NCBI RefSeq assembly: GCF_036014175.1
Contig: NZ_CP107917.1
Location: forward strand, 1,550,001-1,614,000
Source: Streptomyces sp. NBC_00443
Lineage (GTDB): Bacteria; Actinomycetota; Actinomycetes; Streptomycetales; Streptomycetaceae
DNA length: 64,000 bases
Direction: 5' to 3'
The position numbers and the translations under genes were made by a program. The notes under the pieces were generated by a model. The model was not told where the DNA came from. It saw only the letters and a list, made by a program, of their open reading frames with translations, and did not search any database. Below are positions 8,548 through 16,693 of the stretch, piece by piece. Within the stretch, counting starts at the first letter, position 1; each line of letters opens with the position of its first letter.

Positions 8548-9167
8548 CGCTCGCCACCACCCTTCGGCACCCGGGCCCGCGCGCTCCGGGCGGCCCCTCG
8601 TGCGGCGGTCGTCTTCTTGGCGGCCGTCTTCTTCGCTGTCGTCTTCTTGGCCGCCGTCTTCTTGGCGGGCGCCTTCTTGGCCGCCGACTTGGCGGTCTTC
8701 TTCGCCGGAGCCGCCGGAGCCTTCTTGGCCGTCTTCCGGCGCGGCTTGTCCTCGGACTCCTCGGACCCGGAATCCGAGGCCTCGGGCTCGTCGTACTCCG
8801 ACTCCTCGGAGTCCTCGTCCCTGCCACCGAGATCCGGAGTCTCGGGAACCACGCCCTCCAGCTGGTCACGCACCTGTGCGGTGCGCCCGTGCAGCCGGTC
8901 GGCGAAGGCGTCGAGCTGCCGCTCGACGAGGGCGCCCGACGCGGCCTGTCCGACACCGCGCAGGTCCTCGCGCAGCTGGTCCCCGATCTCCTTGAACTGC
9001 GGGTTGTTCTGCAGTTGCTGAGACACCAGGTCCGCGAGCGCCCGCGGGCTCAGATGCATCCGCTTGCCGGCCACCATGGTGCCGACGGCGAACGCCAGTT
9101 TCATCTTCTTCGTACGTCCGAGCAGGTATCCGGCCCCTACCGCGAGGCCCAGTCCCAATCGATTCAT
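8544..9167 (-). CDS. gvpY: GvpY: membrane-proximal protein with lysine/alanine-repeat tail
   Basis: A 207-residue protein in the gvpY position. The N-terminus (MNRLGLGLAVGAGYLLGRTK) is a short hydrophobic, glycine-zipper-like segment. The middle (~40-105) is helical and amphipathic (LSPRALADLVSQQLQNNPQF). An acidic stretch (DEDSEESEYDEPEASDSGSE) follows, then a histone-like tail of repeated AAKKT/APAKK units (~residues 145-195). Lys/Ala tails of this kind bind nucleic acid or acidic partners in other proteins; the target here is unknown. It overlaps gvpG and gvpZ by four bases each. Confidence 0.8.
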   Translation of the reverse strand: MNRLGLGLAVGAGYLLGRTKKMKLAFAVGTMVAGKRMHLSPRALADLVSQQLQNNPQFKEIGDQLREDLRGVGQAASGALVERQLDAFADRLHGRTAQVRDQLEGVVPETPDLGGRDEDSEESEYDEPEASDSGSEESEDKPRRKTAKKAPAAPAKKTAKSAAKKAPAKKTAAKKTTAKKTAAKKTTAARGAARSARARVPKGGGER

Positions 9168-9427
9168 AGTGCCGTCCCATCACTTTCCGGTGCCGTGTGT
9201 CCGAGCGCGATCTCCAGCCGGTCGAGGAGTTCGTCCTCCCGGCGGTCGAACTCGTCCTCCTCGATCTCGCCCGAGGTCAACTGCTCCTCCAGGGCGGCGA
9301 GTTCGGCGCGCACCGTCGCCGGGTCGTAGTAGAGGCGCTCCGCCTCCTGCAAGACCTGTCCGATCACCCATGCGCTGCCGCGCACCGGGGCGAACGGCAG
9401 CAGCAGTACCTCTCCGAGCAGCCCCAC
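9164..9427 (-). CDS. gvpG: Gas vesicle protein GvpG
   Basis: An 87-residue GvpG family protein (GLLGEVLLLPFAPVRGSAWV, then VLQEAERLYYDPATVRAELA and LTSGEIEEDEFDRREDELLD). GvpG is a conserved small accessory protein of gas-vesicle assembly. I chose the GTG at 9427 because GGAG lies upstream and the family starts just before the conserved 'GLL' motif. The upstream extension would run through gvpF in another frame. It lies 4 bp after gvpF. Confidence 0.9.
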   Translation of the reverse strand: MGLLGEVLLLPFAPVRGSAWVIGQVLQEAERLYYDPATVRAELAALEEQLTSGEIEEDEFDRREDELLDRLEIALGHTAPESDGTAL

Positions 9428-9431
9428 GGCC

Positions 9432-10202
9432 TCACTCCTCCGCGCTCTCCGCGCCGAGCGTGGTTCCCGCGTGCTCGGCGGGGCCGGGTTCGACGAAGCT
9501 GTACGGCGGCAGCGGACCGTTGAGACGCAGGTCGAGGTGCGGATGTCCCTTGCGGAGCTGCTCCACGGCCGTGAGGAAGGTCTCGACCCCGCCGCGGTCC
9601 ACCAGGAACGACACGTTGGCGAGCCAGCCGGAGGATTCGGGGCCCACGCTGACCGCGTCCGCGGCCGGTTCCAGGGTGTGCTGGACGTCGGTGGCGTCCT
9701 CGGCCTCCTGGGCCTTGACCGCGGCGACCACCATCTCGCCGAGCCGCAGCCGCTCCTCGTAGGTGCCGCCGCCCGCCTGCCGGTTGGCCTCCGTGATGGC
9801 CCGGATCTCCGGGTTCTCGGAGAGCACCCGGTGCAGTACGGCCTCCTCGGCGTGGCTGGCCTTGATGTTGTACTCGACCTTGCCGTCCAGGGCCGCGAGC
9901 CGCTCCTTGTAGTGCTCGGCGCGTTCGGCGAGGACGCCGGTGACCGTGTCGTCGTCAGGGGCGACGCTGCCGAACCGCATGGGCAGCACACAGCCGGACG
10001 CGCCCGCCTCGGCGAGCACGTTCGAGTGAGCCAGCAGCTCCCTGCGCTTGGGGCGCAGCCCTTCGGGGGCGTCGCTGACGAGGGCCGCCAGGTCGCCCTG
10101 CTTCAGCATGCGCAGCTGGCGCGGCGGGTCGCCGACGCCGCCCACGGCGCTCGGAAGTGAGGGGTGCGAGCTCGCGGTGATGCCGTACACGTACGTGCTC
10201 AC
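9432..10202 (-). CDS. gvpF: Gas vesicle protein GvpF (GvpL/GvpF family)
   Basis: A 256-residue GvpF/L family protein: STYVYGITASSHPSL at the N-terminus, LPMRFGSVAPDDDTV, KVEYNIKASHAEEAVL, and the C-terminal LRLNGPLPPYSFVEP that typifies GvpF. GvpF binds GvpA and is needed for vesicle assembly. The GTG start at 10202 overlaps the gvpA stop by four bases (GTGA), so translation is probably coupled. The longer upstream frame runs antiparallel to gvpA coding content and was not used. Confidence 0.9.
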   Translation of the reverse strand: MSTYVYGITASSHPSLPSAVGGVGDPPRQLRMLKQGDLAALVSDAPEGLRPKRRELLAHSNVLAEAGASGCVLPMRFGSVAPDDDTVTGVLAERAEHYKERLAALDGKVEYNIKASHAEEAVLHRVLSENPEIRAITEANRQAGGGTYEERLRLGEMVVAAVKAQEAEDATDVQHTLEPAADAVSVGPESSGWLANVSFLVDRGGVETFLTAVEQLRKGHPHLDLRLNGPLPPYSFVEPGPAEHAGTTLGAESAEE

Positions 10203-10633
10203 TCCTGCTCCTCCTTCCTGCGGGACGCGGTGGACTTGCGAGCGCGCGGCCTGGACTCGCGCTCGCCTTCGTCCCCGTCGTCCCGCGCCTGCTTGAAGGC
10301 GTCCGAGATGGTCTCGGCGGCGCCGGACAGCGCCCCCTTGGACTTGCCGCGTGCGCCGGACTCGGTGATCTCCCCGACGAGGTCGGGCAGGCCCGGGCTC
10401 TTGCGCGGGCCCGCCTCCAGGTCGAGCCGGTTGCACGCCTCCGCGAAGCGGAGATAGGTGTCGACGCTGGCGACGACGACCCGGACGTCGATCTTCAGGA
10501 TCTCGATGCCGACGAGAGAGACCCGTATGAATGCGTCAATGACGAGCCCCCTGTCCAGGACGAGCTCCAGCACGTCGTAGAGGCCGCTGCTGCCGCCTCC
10601 GCCGCCGGACTGCTGTGCGGGTACCACGGTCAT
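10199..10633 (-). CDS. gvpA: Gas vesicle structural protein GvpA with basic C-terminal extension
   Basis: A 144-residue shell protein. Residues ~16-72 match the GvpA core (SSGLYDVLELVLDRGLVIDA, RVSLVGIEILKIDVRVVVAS). Classical GvpA is ~70 residues; here another ~70 residues rich in Gly, Lys, Arg and Glu follow (SRPRARKSTASRRKEEQE), as also seen in other Streptomyces gvpA genes. It is the likely main shell subunit by operon position, although the extension could block normal rib packing. It lies 51 bp after gvpO and overlaps gvpF by four bases. Confidence 0.85.
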   Translation of the reverse strand: MTVVPAQQSGGGGGSSGLYDVLELVLDRGLVIDAFIRVSLVGIEILKIDVRVVVASVDTYLRFAEACNRLDLEAGPRKSPGLPDLVGEITESGARGKSKGALSGAAETISDAFKQARDDGDEGERESRPRARKSTASRRKEEQE

Positions 10634-10684
10634 GCTGATCTTTCTCCTTGTCCGGGAATGGTGTGACGGGCGTGGGCGAGCGGC

Positions 10685-11026
10685 CTAGCGGCCGCCGGAC
10701 CTGCGTGCGTCGGACCGTCCGCGTTCGTAGCGGCGGACACGGCGATAGCCGGTGAGCTGCCCCTGGTGGTCGAGTTCCACCTGGTAGCTCGCCATCAGGC
10801 TCATCGTGTCGGGGACGCGGCTCAGCTCCAGGACCTCGATCTCCAGTGCCCAGCCGTCCTCGGTATGTTCGAACGAGGACACCGTCTCGGCGTCCTTGCC
10901 GGTGAGTTCGGCGAGCTGGGCGCGTGCCTGGCGCAACACCTCCATGGGGGTCGGCTTGTCGTCCGCCCCGCCCTGTCGTTCCTGTCGTTGTCTGGATGAT
11001 TTGGGTGAGTTCTGTGAATCAGTCAT
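10685..11026 (-). CDS. gvpO: Gas vesicle protein GvpO
   Basis: A 113-residue GvpO family protein. A polar Ser/Gln/Arg-rich N-terminus is followed by the conserved VLRQARAQLAELTGKDAETV, ...HTEDGWALEIEVLELSRVPD and SLMASYQVELDHQGQLTGYR. GvpO is an accessory gas-vesicle protein found in actinobacteria and haloarchaea. I chose the ATG at 11026 because GGAGG sits at ideal spacing; an ATG at 11038 is possible. First gene of the gvp run, 60 bp after the LigD-type gene on the same strand. No clear promoter was recognised in that gap. Confidence 0.9.
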   Translation of the reverse strand: MTDSQNSPKSSRQRQERQGGADDKPTPMEVLRQARAQLAELTGKDAETVSSFEHTEDGWALEIEVLELSRVPDTMSLMASYQVELDHQGQLTGYRRVRRYERGRSDARRSGGR

Positions 11027-11086
11027 GGGCGCCTCCAACGGCGAGTGGCCCGGAAGGCCTTGGCCAAACCCAAGAGTTTGCGTGTC

Positions 11087-12016
11087 TCAGCCACGGAGTG
11101 CGTCGAGCCGACGGCGTGCGGGTCCCAGCGCACGGGGCCGGCTCATCACCCCCTCCCATGGGTTGGTGCGGGCCTGTTCGACGGCGTCCGCGATGGTCCA
11201 GCGGCGGGCGTCGAGGTCCGGGTCGTCCAGGTGTGACCAGGTCAGCGGGGTGGCGACGGGTGCGCCGGGACGGGGGCGCACGGTGTAGGGCGCGACCGCT
11301 GTCTGGGCGTAGGCGTTGCGCTGCACGTCGAGGTAGAGGCGGTCGCCGCGGTCCTTCTTGCGGGCGGCGGTGGTCAGCCGGTCCGGGTGGGCGGCGGCGA
11401 GGGTGTCGGCGGCGTCCCGGGCGAACTCGCGTACCTGGTCGAAGTTTTCCTCTCCCTTGAGCGGCACCACGATGTGCAGGCCGCGCGAACCGGTGGTCAT
11501 CGGCGCCGACGGCAGCTTCAGCTCGTCGAGCAGTTCGCCCAGCAGCCCGGCCGCCTCCCTCACCTGCCCGAAGTCGTCCCCGGCCGGGTCGAGGTCGAAG
11601 ACCATGCGGTCGGGCCGGTGGACGTCGTCGGTGCGCGACAGCCAGCGGTGCAGGGTGAGACAGGCCTGGTCGGCGAGGAAGACGAGGGTCGCGACGTCGT
11701 CGCAGACCGTGTGGCAGACGGTGCCGTCCTCCTTGGCGACCTCGACGCGGGTGATCCAGTCCGGGTAGTGCTCCGGGGTGTTCTTCTGCATGAACTGCGG
11801 GCCGTCGACGCCGTCGGGGTGCCGCTCCAGCATCAGCGGACGGCCGCGCAGGTGCGGCAGCATGAACTCGGCGACGGACCGGTAGTAGTCGACGAGATCG
11901 CCCTTGGTGTATTCCTTCGCGCCCCCATCACCGGGAAAGAGCACCTTGTCGGCGCGTTTGACCTCGACGGTACGGCGGCCCGCCCGCACCTTCCTCGTAC
12001 CGTCGTCCTCGGTCAC
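11087..12016 (-). CDS. Non-homologous end-joining LigD-type polymerase/primase domain protein
   Basis: A 309-residue stand-alone PolDom of the LigD family (archaeo-eukaryotic primase superfamily). Motifs include KVLFPGDGG, YYRSVAEFMLPHLRGRPLML, the catalytic acidic pair in MVFDLDPAGDDF, TTGSRGLHIVVPL with a key His, and RLYLDVQRNAYAQT. In NHEJ this domain fills gaps and adds ribonucleotides at DNA ends with Ku. No Ku or ligase domain is in the window. Its ATG overlaps the transketolase stop (ATGA), so the two are coupled. Why it precedes gas-vesicle genes is unclear. Confidence 0.88.
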   Translation of the reverse strand: MTEDDGTRKVRAGRRTVEVKRADKVLFPGDGGAKEYTKGDLVDYYRSVAEFMLPHLRGRPLMLERHPDGVDGPQFMQKNTPEHYPDWITRVEVAKEDGTVCHTVCDDVATLVFLADQACLTLHRWLSRTDDVHRPDRMVFDLDPAGDDFGQVREAAGLLGELLDELKLPSAPMTTGSRGLHIVVPLKGEENFDQVREFARDAADTLAAAHPDRLTTAARKKDRGDRLYLDVQRNAYAQTAVAPYTVRPRPGAPVATPLTWSHLDDPDLDARRWTIADAVEQARTNPWEGVMSRPRALGPARRRLDALRG

Positions 12017-13860
12017 CGTACGACCGCCTCCTCCACCAGCAGCTTGCCCGCGGCGGCGATGGACGCGGCGTCGATGCCCGCGGCGTGCAGCTGCTCGTCC
12101 GGCGAGGCCGAGCCCGGCATCATGCGGACGGCGAGGCGCACCAGGCGGGGCACCGGGCGCCCGTCGAGGAACGCGTCGAGGACGGCGTCGCCGATGCCGC
12201 CCTCCTCGTGGTGGTCCTCCACGGTGAGCAGCAAGCCGGTCTCCTCGGCGGCCCGGCGCAGGGTGTCCCGGTCGACGGGCTTGACCGAGTAGAGGTCGAC
12301 GACCCTGACCTGGATGCCCTCGCGCGCCAGGACGTCGGCGGCGGCGAGCGCCTCGTGCACGGTGACACCGGCCGCGACGACGGTCAGCCGGTCGTGGTCA
12401 CTGGAGCGCAGCACCTTGCTGCCACCGACCGGGAACTCCTCGTCGGGGCCGTAGATGACCGGGGCACCGCCGCGCGAGGTGCGCAGATAGCGGACGCCCT
12501 CCAGGCCTGCCATGGCTGCGACGAGCTGGGCGGTCTGGTTGGCGTCGCACGGGTACAGCACGGTCGAGCCGTACACGGCCCGCATCATCGCCAGGTCCTC
12601 CAGGCCCATCTGGCTCGGCCCGTCCTGCCCGATCGCGACGCCCGCGTGCGAGCCGACGAGGTTGATGCCGGCGCCGCTGACGGACGCCATGCGCACGAAG
12701 TCGTGGGCGCGGGTCAGGAAGGCGGCGAAGGTGGAGGCGTACGGCACCCAGCCGCGGGTCGCGAGCCCCACCGCCGCGGCGACCAGCTGCTGTTCGGCGA
12801 TGTAGCACTCGAAGAAGCGGTCGGGGTGTTCCTTGGCGAAGAACTCGGCGCGGGTGGAGTCGCTCACCTCGCCGTCGAGGGCGACGATGTCGCCGCGACC
12901 GGTGCCGAGCGCGGCGAGCGCCTCGCCGTAGGCGTTGCGGGTGGCGACCTCCTCCCCCTTGTCCCAGCGGGGCAGGGCGAGGCGTCCGTCGGGTACGGAG
13001 TGCAGCATGCGGGTCGCGGACGGCTCGTGGACGTGGATGCGCAGGTCGCGCCGTCCGCCGAGCTCGGCGATGGCCTCGTCGGGTTCCGGCAGCGGCTTGC
13101 CGTGCAGTCCCTCGCGGTCCTCGACGGCCGCGACGCCCTTGCCCTTGAGGGTCCGAGCGAGGATCACGGTGGGCTGCCCGACGGTGGACTCGGCCTCCGC
13201 GTACGCACGGTCGATGGCGTCCACGTCGTGCCCGTCGACCTCGATGGTGTGCCAGCCGAAGGCCTGGAAGCGGCGGGCATAGGCGTCGAGGTCATGACCG
13301 TGCCGGGTCGGGCCGCGCTGGCCGAGCCGGTTCACGTCGACGATGGCGGTGAGGTTGTCCAGATGCTCGTACGCCGCGTGCTCGGCGGCCTCCCACACGG
13401 ACCCCTCGGCGAGCTCGCTGTCCCCGCACAGCACCCACACCCGGTACCCGGTCCGGTCCAGCCGCTGCCCTGCCAGCGCGATGCCGACGCCGACCGGCAG
13501 TCCCTGCCCGAGCGACCCGGTCGCGGTCTCCACCCACGGCAGCCGCCGCGGCGTCGGATGCCCTTCGAGCCGGCTGCCGAGCTTGCGGAAGGTGACCAGT
13601 TCGCCGTCCTCGATGGCACCGGCAGCCTTGTACGCGGCGTACAGGAGGGGCGAGGCGTGTCCCTTGGAGAGGACGAAGCGGTCGTTGCCGGGGTGGGCCG
13701 GCCGGTCGATGTCGTAGCGGAGGTGCTCCGCGAGGAGTACGGCCATCAGATCCGCGGCGGACATCGACGAGGTCGGATGCCCCGATCCCGCGGCGTCGGA
13801 GGCACGCACGCTGTCCACCCGCAGCTGCTGGGCCAGTTCGACGAGTTCAGCGGTGTTCAT
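12013..13860 (-). CDS. Transketolase
   Basis: A 615-residue protein with both transketolase halves in one chain. The TPP-binding half has SGHPTSSMSAADLMAVL, LSKGHASPLLYAAY, and the GDS...N TPP/Mg motif (LCGDSELAEGS..DVNRLGQ). The Pyr half has AEQQLVAAAVGLATRGWVPY with the conserved catalytic Glu. The C-terminal domain (VRVVDLYSVKPVDRDTL) is complete. It belongs to the pentose-phosphate pathway, converting xylulose-5-P and an aldose phosphate. It is shorter than classical TktA (~660) and related to the archaeal/actinobacterial fused form. ATG 13860 follows AAGGAGA. Confidence 0.88.
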   Translation of the reverse strand: MNTAELVELAQQLRVDSVRASDAAGSGHPTSSMSAADLMAVLLAEHLRYDIDRPAHPGNDRFVLSKGHASPLLYAAYKAAGAIEDGELVTFRKLGSRLEGHPTPRRLPWVETATGSLGQGLPVGVGIALAGQRLDRTGYRVWVLCGDSELAEGSVWEAAEHAAYEHLDNLTAIVDVNRLGQRGPTRHGHDLDAYARRFQAFGWHTIEVDGHDVDAIDRAYAEAESTVGQPTVILARTLKGKGVAAVEDREGLHGKPLPEPDEAIAELGGRRDLRIHVHEPSATRMLHSVPDGRLALPRWDKGEEVATRNAYGEALAALGTGRGDIVALDGEVSDSTRAEFFAKEHPDRFFECYIAEQQLVAAAVGLATRGWVPYASTFAAFLTRAHDFVRMASVSGAGINLVGSHAGVAIGQDGPSQMGLEDLAMMRAVYGSTVLYPCDANQTAQLVAAMAGLEGVRYLRTSRGGAPVIYGPDEEFPVGGSKVLRSSDHDRLTVVAAGVTVHEALAAADVLAREGIQVRVVDLYSVKPVDRDTLRRAAEETGLLLTVEDHHEEGGIGDAVLDAFLDGRPVPRLVRLAVRMMPGSASPDEQLHAAGIDAASIAAAGKLLVEEAVVR

Positions 13861-14020
13861 GAGTCTCCTTGCGAAGGGTGCTGGGAGCGGGGTTCGGGGG
13901 CGATGGGCGCGTCCGGGTGCGGTTTGTGGACGGCCGGGGTCCCCGGGGGAGGCCGGCCGTCCGTGTCGGCGTCGGTACCGGGGCTCGGCTCGCGGCCGCC
14001 CGCTCGGGAGTTGGGCCGCT

Positions 14021-15496
14021 TCACGGGGCCGGGGGTTCGGGGTGCTTGGCGGCGTCGGGGTCCTGGACGGGGTCGGGCTGTTCGGTTCCTCCCGGACCGT
14101 CGGCCTGGTTCTCGGCGGGCTCGCCGCCCGGCTGGTTCCCGGCAGGCACGCCGGCCTGCTCCGCCTTCTTGTCCTGGGCCCCGGTCTCCGACCGTCCCGG
14201 CACCCGGGCCAGCTCCGGCGACGCCGTGTCCAGCGGTACCGACCACGACCGCACCAGCCCCAACTGCACGGCCTGACGCGGCAGTACGGCGTCCAGGAGC
14301 CAGTCGGCGGCGACGCGGACGCGGTTGCCGGGCATGGCCGCAAGGTGGTAGCCGCGGGTCACCGCGCCCGCCGCCACGCCGGACAGGGGGATGCCGAGCG
14401 GGTTGGCCGCGGCCTTGACGCCGCCCAGGTCGACGACGAAGCCCATGTCACGGTGGCGGTAGGCGCGCCGCTCGCCCATGCCGAGGGACGCGGCCACGTT
14501 CTGGCCCACCGTCCTGCCCTGCCGCCAGGCGTGCTGGGCGGTCATCGGCGTGTACTCACCGGGCTTCTCCAGGTCGGGCACGGCAGCCGCGTCCCCGGCG
14601 GCGAACAACTCGGGCCGGCCCGGCACCTGGAGGTGCGGGTCGACGAGCAGGCGGCCCTTCTCCATGGGCAGTTCGAGGGACTCGGCGAGCGGATCGGGCC
14701 GTACGCCGACGCACCACACCAGGGTGCGGGTGTCGACGAACGAGCCGTCGCTCAGCACCACCCCGTTGTGCGTGGCCTCCTTCACCGAGGTGCCCATCCG
14801 CACGTCCACGCCCCGCTGCCGCAGCACCCGGTCGGCGGTCCGCGACAGCCTCTCGTCCAGCTCGGGCAGCACACGGTCGGCGATGTCCAGCAGCAGCCAG
14901 CGCGGCCGCATGCCCGTGCGCAGGGGGTGCTTGCGCACCTGGGAGTCGGTGAACAACTGGCCCTGCGCGGCGACCTCCGTGCCGGTGTACCCGGCGCCCA
15001 CCACCACGAAGGTGCATCGTGCGGCGCAGCTTTTGGGGTCGTCCGCGGTGGCCGCCAGTTCCACCTGCCGGGTCACGTGGTCGCGCAGATACAGCGCCTC
15101 GGGAAGGCCGCGGAAGCCGTGCGCGTGCTCGGCGACGCCCGGGATGGGCAACAGCTTGTTCACGCTGCCCGCGGCGAGGATCAGCCGGTCGAAGGGCAGG
15201 GAACCCACGTCGCCCTCGGGGCCCGTGTAGTGGACGGTGTGTCCGTCCAGGTCGATGGTGTCGGCCTCGCCCAGCACGAGCCGCACGTGGCGCAGGGTGC
15301 CGGAGAGCGAGACGGTCACCCGGCGTGGTTCCAGGATGCCGGCGGCGACCTGGGGCAGCAGGGGCAGATACAGGAAGTAGTCGGTCGGGTTCAGCAGGGT
15401 GATGTCGGCGTGGCGCCGGGTGATCCGGGACAGGGTGCGTGCCGCCCGGTACCCGGCGAAGCCGGCGCCGACGATCACTATGCGGGGTCGACTCAC
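14021..15496 (-). CDS. Type II NADH dehydrogenase / NAD(P)-FAD-dependent oxidoreductase
   Basis: A 491-residue single-subunit flavoprotein. The FAD motif IVIVGAGFAGYRAARTL is at the N-terminus and the NADH motif VVVGAGYTGTEVAA lies near residue 165. Further NDH-2 features are ...FAAGDAAAVPD and a membrane-associating basic region near WRQGRTVGQNVAASL. NDH-2 passes electrons from NADH to menaquinone without pumping protons. The last ~60 residues are Pro/Gly/Glu-rich and look disordered. ATG 15496 has GGCC-rich leader with no clear Shine-Dalgarno. A 222-bp region separates it from the divergent F420 oxidoreductase gene. Confidence 0.85.
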   Translation of the reverse strand: MSRPRIVIVGAGFAGYRAARTLSRITRRHADITLLNPTDYFLYLPLLPQVAAGILEPRRVTVSLSGTLRHVRLVLGEADTIDLDGHTVHYTGPEGDVGSLPFDRLILAAGSVNKLLPIPGVAEHAHGFRGLPEALYLRDHVTRQVELAATADDPKSCAARCTFVVVGAGYTGTEVAAQGQLFTDSQVRKHPLRTGMRPRWLLLDIADRVLPELDERLSRTADRVLRQRGVDVRMGTSVKEATHNGVVLSDGSFVDTRTLVWCVGVRPDPLAESLELPMEKGRLLVDPHLQVPGRPELFAAGDAAAVPDLEKPGEYTPMTAQHAWRQGRTVGQNVAASLGMGERRAYRHRDMGFVVDLGGVKAAANPLGIPLSGVAAGAVTRGYHLAAMPGNRVRVAADWLLDAVLPRQAVQLGLVRSWSVPLDTASPELARVPGRSETGAQDKKAEQAGVPAGNQPGGEPAENQADGPGGTEQPDPVQDPDAAKHPEPPAP

Positions 15497-15718
15497 GGTT
15501 GGCCTCCGGGCCTGTCGCGTACCTCGGGAGCCTTCCGCGTCCCCCTAGCCAGGACCGCCAAACGTGCGCGCCGGGGTGCAGCACCGGTTTCCGGCACGTC
15601 ACGGCGGCACATCGAGGCGGCAGGACAGGACGGCCGGTCCGGTTTCCGGCCGGACCTGCGGGTACCCGGGGCGCGACCCGTCCCGCGCCGCCGACGCGGC
15701 AGTCCCGGAGGTGCCCCC

Positions 15719-16675
15719 ATGCCCGAGTACGGCTACTTCCTGGCGACCGAGGAGTTCCGCCCTGCCGACCTCGTCGAGCAGGCGCGGATGGCCGAGCAGG
15801 CCGGATTCCAGTCGCTGTGGATCTCGGACCACTACCACCCGTGGAACGACGCGCAGGGCCAGAGCCCCTTCGTGTGGTCGGTGATCGGCGCGCTCTCGGA
15901 GGCGGTGTCCCTGCCCATCGAGACGGCCGTGACCTGCCCGACCGTGCGGATCCACCCGGCGGTGGTGGCCCAGGCGGCGGCGACCTGCGCGGTGATGACG
16001 AACGGCCGCTTCCGCCTCGGCGTCGGTACCGGCGAGGCCCTGAACGAGCACATCCTCGGCCATGTGTGGCCGCCCGCGAGCGTGCGCATGGAGATGCTGG
16101 AGGAGGCCATCCTGATCATGCGCCGGCTCTTCTCCGGCGACGAGATCAGCCACTACGGCACCCACTACCGGGTAGAGAACGCCCGCCTCTACACGGTCCC
16201 CGACGAGCCCGTCGAGATCGACATCTCCGGCTTCGGCCCGGCGGCGACGTCCCTCGCGGCGCGGGTCGGCGACGGCTTCATCACGATGATGCCCGACGAG
16301 GAACTGGTCACCCAGTTCCGAAAGGGCGGCGGGAACGCCAAGCCGGTCATGGGCGGCACGAAGGTCTGTTACGGCACGGACCGCGACGAGGCCGTACGCA
16401 CCGTCCGCCGCCTGTGGTCCAACCAGCTGCTGCCCGGCGAGATGGGCCAGATCCTGCCCTCGCCGAGCCACTTCGAGCAGCTGGAGCCATTGATCACCGA
16501 GCAGATGGTGCGCGAGAACACGGTGTGCGGGGACGACACCGACGAGCACGTGTCCGCGCTGAACGCCTTCGCCGAGGCGGGCTTCGACCGGATCTACGTC
16601 AACCAGATCGGACCCGACCAACGCGGGTTCTTCGACTTCTACCGTACGAAGGTGCTGCCGCAGCTCCAGCGCTGA
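15719..16675 (+). CDS. LLM-class F420-dependent oxidoreductase (TIGR03557-like)
   Basis: A 318-residue TIM-barrel protein of the luciferase-like monooxygenase superfamily, F420-dependent branch (MPEYGYFLATEEFRPADLVE, FQSLWISDHYHPWNDAQGQS, GRFRLGVGTGEALNEHILG). The SDHYHPW and GVGTGEALNEH motifs are typical of F420-dependent glucose-6-phosphate dehydrogenase-like enzymes. The substrate is unknown. ATG 15719 follows GGAGGTGCCCCC. The 222-bp gap upstream carries a 7-bp hairpin (15636-15656). The next gene starts 18 bp downstream, so they are probably one transcription unit. Confidence 0.85.
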   Translation: MPEYGYFLATEEFRPADLVEQARMAEQAGFQSLWISDHYHPWNDAQGQSPFVWSVIGALSEAVSLPIETAVTCPTVRIHPAVVAQAAATCAVMTNGRFRLGVGTGEALNEHILGHVWPPASVRMEMLEEAILIMRRLFSGDEISHYGTHYRVENARLYTVPDEPVEIDISGFGPAATSLAARVGDGFITMMPDEELVTQFRKGGGNAKPVMGGTKVCYGTDRDEAVRTVRRLWSNQLLPGEMGQILPSPSHFEQLEPLITEQMVRENTVCGDDTDEHVSALNAFAEAGFDRIYVNQIGPDQRGFFDFYRTKVLPQLQR

Positions 16676-16693
16676 GAGGGGTGGCCCGACCCC

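Noticed and set aside
8600..8740. Short repeats suggesting a CRISPR array or VNTR
   Set aside because: They are codon repeats encoding the Lys/Ala tail of GvpY, with no regular spacers.
12085..14418. 777-codon plus-strand frame
   Set aside because: Antisense of transketolase; its His/Val/Gly-rich sequence is typical of GC-rich shadow frames.
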